This document shows positions 10,512 through 22,069 of a stretch of 64,000 nucleotides of DNA, one piece after another (positions within the stretch are counted from its first letter, which is position 1; each line of letters begins with the position of its first letter). The notes beneath the pieces are model-generated. The model saw only the letters and a list, made by a program, of their open reading frames with translations, had not been told where the DNA came from and searched no databases. The stretch comes from Loripinus fragilis (lineage: Eukaryota > Mollusca > Bivalvia > Lucinida > Lucinidae): contig OZ026517.1 in the NCBI GenBank assembly GCA_964019695.1, forward strand, positions 53,871,672-53,935,671. Reading direction: 5' to 3'. Position numbers and translations under genes: made by a program.

Positions 10512-10661
10512 TCTGTTACAAACTAAAGTATGTGCACAAAGTTTGGTTAACAGCTTGTTCAAGCTTGCCAAGGAAAGAGTGTGGTTAGGTGAACTGATTG
10601 TCCCACCATGACCATAGCTGTTGACTGGGGCGTAAAGCAACAAAACAAACAAACAAACAAA
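10512..10661 (+). mobile_element. SINE-2, right part
   Basis: Resumes the SINE-2 body after the insertion (gttacaaactaaagtatgtg, cttgttcaagcttgcc) and ends in the family's caacaaaacaaacaaac tail. Confidence 0.8.
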
Positions 10662-11070
10662 GATTTTTAAGTGTAAATATAAAAACCTTTATCCTTCAGT
10701 ATTCAATCTTTTGTGTTTATGTCTCTGTCTGTCTGTATCTTTCTTCTAGTCTTCCTTACCTCTCTTTCTTCCTTGTTTTAGGACCATAGGTCCATAATTG
10801 AGTAGCGTATTTACTGTAAATATTCAGTCACTTTAACTGGTGTCATACCGATCATAAAATTTGAGCACCTGTTAAGGGGTGTAAAATATATTGTTTGGGA
10901 ATAGCAAGCAGTGTAAATCTTAATCAGACTGCTCCTTCAGGAACAGGCTTATCTGGGTTTACGCACAGTTTGAATAAGTCTATCTGTCTGAATATCTTGG
11001 GTTAATATGGTAATAACTGTAGATTGCAAATATACTTTAAATGTATTTGTTTTTGCAACTTTCATTTTAA
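10662..11070. other. Unassigned intergenic DNA
   Basis: AT-rich with short pyrimidine runs such as ctctgtctgtctgtat. I see no gene or clear repeat. Confidence 0.5.
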
Positions 11071-11071
11071 T

Positions 11072-11290
11072 AAGCTAACCTGAGCCAAAAGCTCAATGTG
11101 AGCTTTTGTGATCATAGGATATCTGTCCGTCATCTGTAAACAATTTGCTTTAAATGAACAACATCCAACGTCCTTGGGTGACCCTCTACCAAGATTGTTC
11201 AAATTATATTGATCTGTTGAAAAACATGTTCACCAGGGCCCAGGGGACAGAGCCAGTTTTACCTATGTATACTGAACAACTAAAGAAACC
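11072..11290 (+). mobile_element. 5' fragment of a pearl/Helitron-like element
   Basis: Begins with a taagctaacctgagcc hairpin and gagcttttgtgatc, then a ctgtccgtcatctg remnant of the CCGT stretch and one degenerate repeat unit (tctaccaagattgttcaaat). The arrangement matches 16449-18055 but breaks off after about 220 bp. Confidence 0.6.
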
Positions 11291-11892
11291 TGACACTTTT
11301 GTTTGCTTCAGACTCGTAAAGAACAAGTCATAGTATTTTCAGAGAAAATATAATTATCAAATATTGAACATCACAGCTTCAAAAATAACATTTTTATCAT
11401 TTTTGTCTCCGGTTCAAAGATTAAAAGCTGGATTACTGGTTGTATAATGCTTTTGCCTGGTCTTAATCAGTCATTCTCAGATGAGCGATGCAGGGCCGGA
11501 GGGCCCTTTTCTTTGTGGAGGCAAACAATTATTTTTAAATTTTTTACGTTAATTATTTGTGTCTAAATGATTTGTGTCTAAACGATTGCCTTTTTGTGGC
11601 CCCTGTATTGAAGGGCCAGGAGCATATTGTTTTTGGTTGATATGTATGTTCATGCCTACAAAAAAAAAAATAAATAACATTGGCTATAACTTTTAAACAA
11701 CTGGATCCAGAGCTTTGAAATTTCACATGTGTAGGAAGAGCTTGTCAAAATGTATGACCTTGACCTACTTTCTAAAATAGATAAATAATAATTCAATATA
11801 GCAATATTGTATATTGCATATGTTCACAGTGTTTCAGTAACACATCTTGTTTGAATGTAGAATAAAGGTTTCAAACATGATTTTTCCGGTTT

Positions 11893-12090
11893 AACTCTTT
11901 GTCTATTAGTGTCAGCTGCTGATAACCTTTGCAAACAGATTAGGCCTAGACCAGGCCCAACAGAACATCAGCCTAATCTGGAGCTAATCAGTTTGGCACT
12001 CTGATGTCCTGAAATAATTTTTTGAAAAAGTTGATTTCGAAAATAATTTACAGACGACAAAAAGCAATAGATCTCCCAGGAGGCAAAGAC
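11893..12090 (+). repeat. Family D palindromic repeat
   Basis: taactctttgtctattagtg leads into a gcaaacagattaggcctag arm, a complementary arm and the gatgtcctgaaataatt tail. More diverged than the 7.1-kb copy. Confidence 0.65.
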
Positions 12091-13101
12091 TTAAACATAA
12101 GCCAGGTCCTGAGGTAGTGGTTAATACTAAGAGTAAAGCCTGAGGTTTTCAACCTTTCCCTGGGACCTGGCGAATGTTAATGCATTTAAAAATAGTGTTT
12201 GATCACTACTATTGCATACATTCAATGAAATATTCACTTAGAATTGCCAAAAAATATGGCACAATATTTTGTCACCATTCATGGTAGGACCTTTTCATTA
12301 ATATATGCTTTTCAGGACCATTCCATATATGAGTCATTAATGGATCAGCTGTTGTAAAATTAAGTGTCTAAGTGTCATTTGTATATTGAACCTTGCAAAG
12401 ACATTTTATATCAGTATGTGGATTTTCATGTCAAAACATAGATTTTCGCCCGTAAAAACATAGATTTCAATAGCATTTGTTATACGACTCCTATAAAATA
12501 CCTAATCTGATTTGCTGAAACCAGTTTTCACTGGTTGTGACAGATCTTGATATCAGCCAGTGATGAGCTAAATTTAGCCCAGGACAGGTCAACATCAGGG
12601 TTTTTCAGTGCTGACAGACAGCTAAAAATAGATTGAACTAAAATTAGCCCAGAACAGGTAGACATCAAGTTTTTTTTCACTGTGCCTGACAGCTAAAAAT
12701 ATATATTGGAAAATTTGACCCAAGTTAAAAAAATAATGTATATCACAGGTCAAATTTTTTGAACTAAGAATTTGTTTATTTCATGAGAATAGTAATTTAA
12801 AAAATGCAATTCTTTTGCACACCTGATAAGAGTTTCAGAAACTTGAAAAGCAATTGTTGAAAAACTCTTGTTTTCAGTGCACTAGGAACATCTGACTTGA
12901 GTAAATGAATTAATATGAAAAGACTTTATATAAAATTAGGAAAAGAGAGACATGCAGTGTCATATAACAAAACAATAAGTGCATTCTGTTTTGGTTAACA
13001 TCAGGATTAGTCAACCCTCAAAAGTGATTTTCACCTCAGCTCCGCCTTTTTGTTTGCAATAATTTACCTTAACTCTTGTCCTGCTGAATCCGGATATTAA
13101 T
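12091..13101. other. Unassigned intergenic DNA with minor duplications
   Basis: 12530-12720 holds two diverged copies of a stretch with aaattagcccag(g/a)acagg and cagctaaaaata. A short inverted pair gccaggtcc/ggacctggc spans 12105-12170. No coding signal. Confidence 0.45.
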
Positions 13102-13341
13102 TGGGCCTTGACACGAGAAAACCTGTCTTAGGAGGGTTGCGAACAACACAGGCGCAGACCAGCCTGCACATCCACACAGTCTGATCAGCACCTTTGTTTT
13201 TCGCTTTTTGGAAAGTATCACATCCAAACTTGCTACAAGCGAAATTTAAACTTTCAAGCTAGTCTCTGTAGCTGAGCAGGCATGTTTGAATCTCACTTTG
13301 TCAGAAATTCCGAAGACAGGTTTTCTCGCGTCGCGGCCCAA
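13102..13341 (+). mobile_element. Foldback MITE, family A, copy 1
   Basis: Inverted ends tgggccttgacacgagaaaa and the complement of ttttctcgcgtcgcggccca. The core has gcagaccagcctgc and a ctgatcag palindrome. Other copies lie at 14473, 39770, 41553 and 54424. Confidence 0.75.
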
Positions 13342-13689
13342 TTTACATGAAAGAAAGATCTATGGTATTCATAACATAGTGGATCTTACATGAGTGCTCA
13401 TGTTTTATTGAATATATTAAACAAGTTCGGGAAAAGTTATAAAATACTTGGTTTGCCAAGAATTTTATAGATTTTTCGGAATGGGTTTAATAAATTCAAT
13501 AATGATCAAGCAAAAATGTTAGATTCTATTTTTCATATGACATTAAAATTACTTCGAAATTGCAATTTTTTGGCATGAAAACGTTATGATTTTGTCATTA
13601 TGTATGCAATGATGTTATGAACTACATTACATAATGTTACTAAATCTGTAAACCACTAGTGCTTATTGGTTTTAATACATGGCATTATA

Positions 13690-13854
13690 GGGAGCACAGA
13701 CTGAGGGGCCACGGGTTCCAGCCTCACTGTGTTGTGTCCTAGAGCAAGACACATTTATGCTTGCGTTGTACTGGTTTCAACTCAGGAAGACTCGTCCTGA
13801 CATTACTGACAAGTTTGTTGACTGGGACGTAATCAAAGAATCAAATAAAAAAAA
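13690..13854 (+). mobile_element. SINE-1, internally deleted
   Basis: Starts gggagcacag and jumps directly to the ggggccacgggttcc B-box region, so the A-box part is deleted. The rest (gagcaagacacatttatgc, ccaggaaga-like) matches SINE-1 and it ends in an A-rich tail. A 15-bp target duplication with one mismatch flanks it (13675-13689 and 13855-13869). Confidence 0.8.
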
Positions 13855-13923
13855 ATACACGGCATTATATCACTCCGAGATGTGATGTCATATGAAAAAT
13901 TTATTTATAAAGTTACTCAGATG

Positions 13924-13952
13924 AGCAGACTCAAAGAAACAGAGTCTGCTCT
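13924..13952 (+). repeat. Short palindrome
   Basis: Arms gagcagactc and gagtctgctc surround a 9-nt loop. Confidence 0.5.
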
Positions 13953-14472
13953 TTCCAAATTGAATAGTTTCTCTATTTTAGTAAGATTTGTTTTCTGAGA
14001 TTATTTAGAGGTTACCCCAGCTTCCTAGATGCTGCGTGCAATCAACTCAACTGAGCATGAAATTTATTCTGCTCACTGGAAGTTAATGATGTTACCACAT
14101 TAGCATAACATGATAACATCAGCAACATGATGCTAACAGCATAGTACACTTAGCTGGGTGTAATTTTGCATTTCATATCTAAACTAATGCTCCAATTGTG
14201 TTTTCCAGCCATAAATAAGGTGCAAAGTATATTTACAGCCATTTTTATACTCAATAAACACACTCATGAGCTCATAATTAATTGAATCCAATTAGTATAA
14301 AGTTGATAATTTTTAATTTTATGGACTTGTTATATTCTGACAAAAATACTGTAAAGCACTTAAACATGTATTTGGCAGGGTTTTCTTTCCTTTAAAAATA
14401 GCCCATTTGAGAATAGAAAATAACTTTGGGCACTTATATGAGAAAAAACTCCAAAACTAAACTATGCCTATT

Positions 14473-14710
14473 TGGGCCTCGACGCGAGAAACCTGTCTTC
14501 AGAGGTTTGCGAACAACACAAGCGCAGACCAGCCTGCGCATCCGCGCAATCTGATCAGCGCCTTTTTTCTTTGCTTTTTATAAAGTTTCATATGTTAACT
14601 TGCTACAGGTAAAATTTCAATTTTCTAGCTAGCCTCTGTAATTGAGGAGACTGGTTTGAAACATGCTTTATCGGATATCTTGAAGACAGGTTTTGTCACG
14701 ACGAGGCCCG
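14473..14710 (+). mobile_element. Foldback MITE, family A, copy 2
   Basis: Ends tgggcctcgacgcgag and the complement of gtcacgacgaggccc; about 85% similar by eye to the copy at 13102. Confidence 0.75.
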
Positions 14711-14997
14711 TATGTCAAGTGTTTAAAATGGTCAAATTTTGATGCCGCGAATGTTAAGTGGCTTACAGTAACCTGAAAAGAGGGAGAAAAATAATCCATC
14801 ATGTTCCTGTTCATGAAGGACAAGTAGAAAATCTCAACCTCCCGGTTTGGTTTAAACGAGGGACTTTGCATAGCCTCATCCCTGGTTAACTTCTGACCCC
14901 TCTGGTGAGATTCATCTGTCCTACTGTACATGGACACTCAAGTTGGATTCTTATGTTCTGATCCTTTAATTTTGCCGCAAAGGTTAGCCCTTTGTAT

Positions 14998-15120
14998 AGC
15001 GTAAACCCTTATAAATGGGGTACTTTTGCAAACAGTGAAGACCAAGATGAAATGCAGCATAAATGCTGAATTTCATCAGGGTCTGTGCTTTTTGCTAAGG
15101 TTAAAACAAACCTTAGGGAC
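14998..15120 (+). repeat. Family F palindromic repeat
   Basis: taaatggggtacttttgcaa, then gatgaaatgcagcat and its complement atgctgaatttcatc, then gggtctgtgc. Related copies lie at 21030 and 29815. Confidence 0.6.
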
Positions 15121-15794
15121 AGAAATACATCATGATTCAGAAATTTCTAGCTTTGACCGCTGAAAAATCACAATGGACAATCCCATACTTATTCTAATTA
15201 TATGTACAGGAAAATCCATCAGAATACATCGGGTCTATATTAATATGCCAGATGACTGAGAAAAAACCCAATGAAATAAAATTGAATATTCCATCTCAGA
15301 AATGAAGGTCCTATTTTGCATTTTTCTTGTAACAGTGATTTAAAATCCTGCCATTTCATATTTTGACCTTTAAAGTGCTGTCTTAGATTGTTTGTTACTT
15401 TAAGGGTCAAGGTGTGTCTGGTGTGTTTTTTTTCAGATTACAAAAAAATATTTGAAGTATTTATTGAATATGTATTTTCCTTTAGAAATCTATCATTTTT
15501 ATTGTGACATCATCATAAGATCAAAAGGAGAGAAAAACACAGAAAAAAATATTTGTTTTAGTTGTATGTGAAACTTTGATATATATGTTAAAATACACTT
15601 AAAGAACAATTCTCTTGTTTGATTTTATCCTTAATGTTAGAAACAGCAGATGTGCATAAACAACATGCTCCTGATAAAAGTCTACAATGTTTGCCATTCT
15701 AGATAACCTAGCCTGAAAATATTGTCCTCGCATTTATTACAGGCACCTAGTTCGTCCTAAATGACCGTTTTTTTGGCCACAAAGATATATGAAC
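15121..15794. other. Unassigned intergenic DNA
   Basis: AT-rich with no gene, splice pairing or repeat that I can place. Confidence 0.5.
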
Positions 15795-16020
15795 AGCAAC
15801 ATGCGAGTTATGTGCGACCAGCAAAACCTCAGATCAGACTGCGCATATGTGCAGTCTGGTCAGAGCCTTTGCTAGCTACTTGAATATTCTATGAGTGTTA
15901 AGCTACTGACTGAACATCATTTTGAGTTTCTAAGCTTAAAAGGAGGCTACACAGGCTCGTCTGAATCTGTGCTTGTCAAAATGCCACTATTGTTGGAAAT
16001 CACATGTCACGGCTCAATTA
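15795..16020 (+). mobile_element. Foldback MITE, family B, copy 3
   Basis: The core (aaacctcagatcagactgcg) and right end (attgttggaaatcacatg) are intact. The left inverted end is degraded. Confidence 0.7.
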
Positions 16021-16177
16021 TTATTAAATTAAGCCTGGATTTTTTTTAAAAAAATGAAGGTTTACTGTATCCCCATGCTGAGTAGGCTTGACCCAAGCAT
16101 CAACTGTTTAACAACAACAGCATCAACAACAAAAATTCTAGTATGCCCTAAAAAATATTTGAAATTTTAGCATACCT

Positions 16178-16226
16178 CACCCCCCCCCCCACCCCCCCCC
16201 CCAAAAAAAAAAAAAAAAAAAAAAAA
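16178..16226 (+). repeat. Poly-C / poly-A tract
   Basis: Two C runs separated by an A are followed directly by about 25 A residues. Length is prone to sequencing error. Confidence 0.8.
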
Positions 16227-16448
16227 TCCTTCTATACTTTGACCTTAAAAATACCCTTAAAAAAGAAATGATCCTCCAAATAGTCTAGTTTATTGGTGGC
16301 CCTAAAAATACTTGGTTTCCAATCTATAACTTTCGAAGGAATGCATCAATTTCATTCAAAGTTTACAGAAGGGTAAAGTATCATAAATACAGGTCAAGTT
16401 TGAAAAGGGAGGTTATCTGCCAAATTTTTGACTGGTGTATGACCCTTT

Positions 16449-18055
16449 TTAGCTCAGCTGTTACGTAGTTACAAGGTGAGCTTTTGTGATCGGTCTTTGT
16501 CCGTCGTCCGTCTGTTAACAATGGACTTAAATGACAACTCCTAAACCCCTGATCCAATTTTGAAATCATTTCACACAAATGATCCTTGGGTGGCCCTCTA
16601 CCAAAATTTTTCAAATGGTTCTGGTCCGTTGCATATCTAGGTCACAGAGACTAAAAACAGATTTTCGAGATGAAAACTTTAAAATCCTCTTGTCTGAAAC
16701 CAGAAGGCCTGGAGCCTTGATATTTGGTATGAAGCATCACCTAGTGGACCTCTACCAAGTTTATTCAAATTATAGCCCTGGGGCAAAAATGGCTCGGCCC
16801 CTTTAACATAGGCTTATATAGGGAAAATGTGAAAAAAATCTTCTTGTCTGAAACCACAAAGCCTAGAGCCTTGATATTTGGTATGTAGCATCAACTAGTG
16901 GACCTCTATCAAGTTTGTTCAAATTATAGCCACGGGGCCAAATATGGCCCTCCTCGGGGGTCACATGTTTTACATAGGCTTATATAGGGAAAACATGAAA
17001 AATCTTCTTGTCTGAAACCAGAAGGCCTAGACTATTGATATTTGGTATTTAGCATCACCTAGCAGATCTCTACCAAGTTTGTTCAAATTATAGCCCTGGG
17101 GCCAAAAATGGCCCCGCTCCGGGGTCACATGTTTTACATAGGCTTATATAGGGAAAATGTGAAAAAATCTTGTCTGAAACCACAGGGCCTAAAGCCTTGA
17201 TATTTTGGTATGTAGCATCACCTGGTGGACCTTTTCCATGTTTGTTAGAATTATAGCCCTGGGGCCAAAAATGACCCTGTTCTGGGGGTCAACTGTTTTA
17301 CATAGGCCTATATAGTGAAAACGTGAAAAAAATCCTTTTGTCTGAAACCAGAAGGCCTTGACTATTGATATCTGTTATGTAGCATCACCTAGTGGACTTC
17401 TACCAAGTTTGTTAAAATTATATCCCTTGGGTCAAAAACGGCCCCGCCCGGGGCTCACATGTTCTACATTGGCTTATATAGGGAAAATGTAAGAAAATCT
17501 TCTTGTCTGAAACCTAAAGGCCTAGAGCCGTGATATTTGGTTTGTGGCATCACCTAGTGGACCTCTACCAAGTTTGTTCAAATTATAGACCTTGGGCAAA
17601 AAATGTTCCCGCCCCGGGGGTCAAATGTTTTATAAAGGCTCATATAGTGAAAACCAGAAATTTTTTTTGTGTCTGAAACCAGAAAGCCTAGACTATTGAT
17701 ATTTGGTATTTAGCATCACCTAGTGGACTTCTACCAAGTTTGTTCAAATTATAGACCTCGGGCTAGAAATGGCCCCACTCAGGAGGTCACATATTTCACA
17801 TAGGCTTATATAGGGAAAATGTGAAAAAATCTTCTTGTTTGAAACCACAGGGCCAAGAGCCTTGATTTTCCGGTATTTAGCATCACCTACTGGATCTCTA
17901 CCAAGTTTGTTCAAATAATTACCCTGGGGTCAAAAATGGTCCCGCCCCGGGGTCACATGTTTTATATAGGATTACATAGGGAAGACAAGACATCACCTAG
18001 TTGACTTCTTCCAAGTATGACAAAATTTAGACCCTGGGGCACAAAATGATTTTTT
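16449..18055 (+). mobile_element. Pearl/Helitron-like element with ~166-bp tandem units
   Basis: A head with tagctcagctg, gagcttttgtgatcgg and a gtccgtcgtccgtctg stretch is followed by about eight diverged copies of a ~166-bp unit. Each unit holds a gcctagagccttgatatttgg-like segment, gcatcacctagtggac, ctaccaagtttgttcaaatt and a ggccccg-rich patch. Hairpin, tetranucleotide stretch and ~160-bp core repeats are the architecture described for bivalve pearl elements and non-autonomous Helitrons. No protein is encoded. The 3' terminus is unclear. Confidence 0.7.
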
Positions 18056-19425
18056 TGCATTCATTCAATTTATTGATCGGAAACCATAATTTAGCCAAAA
18101 ATAAGTATAACAAGAGGGCCATAGTGTTCCTCATAATGCCATTTACCAAAAATTTACAAACAGTTACACTTGCTGAACAGAGGCCTGGCCCCCAGACTCT
18201 CTAGATAAGAAATATCTTTAAACAACAATTCCTCCTGTACCACTGATCAAAATTAAAAATAATTTCACAGAAATGTTTCTTTTGATGCCTGCTACCAAAA
18301 TTGCTTAGACCATTCAGCTTGGCTGAAAAAAATGGCCATCAGAGCTAAAAATCAATACCCTTAAATGATATCTCTTTAGCCACGGGCCAAAACAACAACT
18401 CCATACATGCCAGGATTCAGGTGAGCAGTCCTAACCAGCAACCATAAATTTTTATTCTACGCCCAAAGAAGTAGTAAAGTTCCAGCTATTCATGTATGTT
18501 TTTTATATTTTTTTTCTTTTTTTCTCCTCCTTCAGAATGAAACCATTAATTAGAAGAATCTAGTTAAATTTTAACAAATTGCATTGAAACTATCCATGTA
18601 CCAGGCCTGCCCTGCGAAAGCAAATTCGTTTAAAAAGCCAGAGCTTGTAAAACTTATCCGAAGTGTTCCGAAGCCTCATTTTTCCGCGAAAACAACTTCC
18701 TGGTAATTTGTAAATAAACACAAATATTTTAGGGAGTGGCACAGAGTCTTTTTAGCGGTTGCATGCCCGGGATGTTGTGGCTTTGCTCAGGTTTGTTATA
18801 TTTTCATACGAATGTATAGATGACACATGTATATATGCCTCTGATTACATCGCAAACACTTGACACTGATTCATGGCTATTTTTAGTCTGCAAACCAAAA
18901 TATCAACAAATTGTAAAATTTCGTGACTAAAGTTTAAATCGGTGAATCATGTAGGTCTATATACTTATATTAGATTTGATAAATCACACTCTATTGCACA
19001 GTTCAGAAAACATTTATGATTACACCATTCCATGTTATTTATCAATATTTCAGCTTATGGTGCAATGTCAAGTTGATGTAGTGTACCCCTCCACTTGTGA
19101 AAAGGGGTTACACTGCAAACCATTTGCTGTTGCAAGTCTGTGACTAATTTCTCCTTGTCTTGCTAACTGTCTGTGTTTCCCTTTTTGCTGTCTAACAGAT
19201 CATCCCATGTACAGTGTTAAAGTACTCTGGGCAAATACATCTCTCATTTTCAAGGGATCACTGTCTCTGCTGACTCAGCATGATTTACAGAGTCAAGAGG
19301 TCTTGCACTCCCAGTTTATGCTGTAAACAGTAACCTGGATGGTGTGGCGAATCACAGATTTGATCATAATAAATTTTGAATGTATCATGGGCCTTTGACA
19401 AGGTACAGTATAATCATACAGGAGA
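18056..19425. other. Unassigned intergenic DNA
   Basis: No gene found on either strand. A T-rich stretch lies at 18490-18535. The rest is unremarkable, non-repetitive sequence as far as I can judge. Confidence 0.5.
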
Positions 19426-19428
19426 TTA

Positions 19429-19732
19429 TGCACCAGTCATTTGTATCCACGGCCCCTCACCTACGGGGATAGCCGTGGAATAGCCGGGCTAAGGTGCAGG
19501 GCAATTACCTTTTGATTGTCCCTGCAGTGCCGGGGAAATGTTGGGGTTATGATATTGGGTCACTTACCCCCCGGTGAGACTTTCTGTTGTGAAGGGTGGG
19601 GCTAAGCGCAGGGCTGTTACCATCAGCTTGTCCCCAAGGGTCTGGCTTATACCAGGGCTCTGAAAAGTGAAGAGTTATTATCCCCGCCCATCCCCGTAGG
19701 TGGGGGAGCAATGGATACAAGTGACTGGTGCA
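19429..19732 (+). mobile_element. Harbinger-like MITE with TTA duplication
   Basis: Inverted ends TGCACCAGTCATTTGTATCC (left) and the complement of ggatacaagtgactggtgca (right) are flanked by TTA on both sides (19426-19428, 19733-19735). Inner arms ctacgggga/tccccgtag continue the pairing. A TTA duplication suggests PIF/Harbinger. GC content is higher than in the flanks. Confidence 0.75.
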
Positions 19733-19855
19733 TTACACAGACTACAAACTTGCATCATTACATGGTACTTGCAGGCGTGTTCCTGAAGCATTTCATAGAG
19801 TATGCACTCTTGAGTGGGTCTGATGGTACTCCCTAGGATATGCAGCCAGGGGTGA

Positions 19856-20098
19856 GCCCTGTGGTGGAAAATGGGGGTTAGCCCTGTGGTGGAAAATGGG
19901 GGTTAGCCCTGTGGTGGAAAATGGGGGTTAGCCCTGTGGTGGAAAATGGTGGTGAGCCCTGTGGTGGAAAATGGGGGTTAGCCCTGTGGTGGAAAATGGG
20001 GGTTAGCCCTGTGGTGGAAAATGGGGGTTAGCCCTGTGGTGGAAAATGGGGGTTAGCCCTGTGGTGGAAAATGGTGGTGAGCCCTGTGGTGGAAAGTG
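19856..20098 (+). repeat. 25-bp minisatellite, about 10 copies
   Basis: The unit starts gccctgtggtggaaaatggg. Units begin every 25 bp from 19856 to 20081. Most are identical; the two copies at 19931 and 20056 end ggtggtga instead of gggggtta, exactly five units apart, which points to block duplication. Confidence 0.95.
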
Positions 20099-20654
20099 AT
20101 TTAAGAGCAATTCAAAGGCCTAAATTAAGCTCTCAAGACACACAACTGAACACTAATACTTCCATTTTCTTCCAAAAATCAAACTAAACAGCTAAAACCC
20201 CTATACTTGCAGCGCCAAGTTCTAAACACATGGGTATTTGCATACACATAGTCTAATTGGTAAATAGCTATACATAGCTAATGTTATCTCTATTTATACT
20301 CTCCGACTTTAAATAAACTTTGTCTTATAGGTATGCCTCTGACTTTCCTACACTAGTGGATCAGTTCACATGATCCATGGCTCTGCGTGCAATCAGATGG
20401 TCAAGCCTCAAATCCATTCCTAGATTATCAAGTGAATCTGACATTGAATATAGATTCTTTTGCCTTAATAGTCTCATACTGAGGTTTGCAACAGCTTTAA
20501 TATAATAGTTAATTTAATGGCCAATGGTACATGAAGTTTAATGTTGCCAAATGCTTGCTCGGGCGAATCATTTTTGGTTATTTTTTAAATCAACAAACTT
20601 AGGTAATGCTCAATCTCCAAAATACCTTGATATATTATTTTGGTCTGGTATTGT
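20099..20654. other. Unassigned intergenic DNA
   Basis: No gene, repeat or motif that I can support. Confidence 0.45.
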
Positions 20655-20925
20655 ATCAATCTGTCTGCAGGTCCAGGATCGCAATTTTGATCCCACTTTG
20701 TAGAGATTGGTTCATGAAATTATTTCTATGGTCATTCTCATCCATTCCGCTGATTCAGGAAGGGTTGTTATAAGTTACAAGTGAAAGTGTGTGCACAAAG
20801 TACTGGTTAGTGGCTTAATCAAGCTTGCCCAGGAAATAAAGCTGGGTTGGGTGAAATGACTGTCCCAACTTGACCTGGCTGTTGACTGGGGTGTTAAGCA
20901 TTGAACCAAACAAACAAATCATACA
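20655..20925 (+). mobile_element. SINE-2, 5'-truncated copy
   Basis: Matches the SINE-2 body (gtccaggatcgcaattttgatc, interrupted here by differences, then ggaagggttgtta and tcaagcttgcccagg) and ends accaaacaaacaaatc. The first part of the tRNA-like head is missing. Confidence 0.75.
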
Positions 20926-21029
20926 TATTGATACAATTAGACAGTATGGGGACTCCCCATTGTGCACTAGAACGGGTAAAAGGTAGATTTTTCTAAATTA
21001 TGATGTGTTTCTGTCACTCTTTTAAACAT

Positions 21030-21126
21030 AGCAAACAGTTTAAACCCTGATGAAATGCAGCACTATCCTGCATTTCATCGGGGTCTTTACTGTTTGACAT
21101 AGTACCCCAGGGCTTTAGATAAGCCT
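21030..21126 (+). repeat. Family F palindromic repeat
   Basis: Arms around gatgaaatgcag and ctgcatttcatc lie within gcaaacagtttaaaccc and its complement. It ends in gtaccccagggctttag, which recurs inverted at 28095. Confidence 0.7.
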
Positions 21127-22069
21127 GTGTACAGCATAAATTACACAAATGTGACCCGTCACGCAAAAAGGTACGAGTTGGGTGGACGACGTCATTTCGA
21201 GAAAATATGTTTTAAAGTTAATGTCGCGTCGCGCAAAAATAGCACACCTATGCGTGTTTCAAAGAGAAGTTTAGCTTATTATAAAACCGGATCAAAAGCG
21301 TTTTTCATGTTGAGGTTTTCTGCCGCCAGACTGCCAAATATTTTGTACGATATTAGTTCGTAAGTGAAAGTTTGATCGAGAATCGTCTACGCAGTTCAGT
21401 TTATGATTAGATTTATTTCTCATCTGGTTTACATGGTTTAGGCCTACTAATTTAAGGGCAGTTGCGGGTAATACTTCCTGCATTAAAATCTTTTTCATTC
21501 TTTGCATACAGTTTGTTTTATGTATGGACTGTCGATTTATGAAATAAAAAGGATATGTCACCGCTCTTGATTTTTCATAATCTCACGTGGAAGTTTACAA
21601 CATTTTACAAATTTTCTGAAAAAAAAAACGATGTCCTTAATATTAAGTTAAAATAGTTGCAATCGCCCTCTAGCCGTTCTTTATTTTAATTTCAATTATT
21701 ACTCACGGCATCAAGCTTTTTAGGAAAGGTGAAAATTTATTTGTTTTCCCAAGCCAAGGCAAGATTTAAGTGTAACTTATGACGTAGTGATGATGTCATC
21801 AGGCAAGAACGAATTCATGCTACAGTTTTCTTTAAGGAATAGTCAAGTGTATCAGGAGTACAGCAGAAGCATGAGAAGTGTTTCGTGAAAAATTCAAAAT
21901 GGCTTTTGGGAACTTAAAAAAAACATATGAAAAAATTAATTCATGATTATGCCATATAATTCGAAATAATTATAAGCAAAACTTCTGCAATGGTATAGGG
22001 GCTACGATACCTGACTCTCAAGTTCGATTCCAAGCGTTGGTATTCCAATTTAATTTTTGCTTCTTTTTA

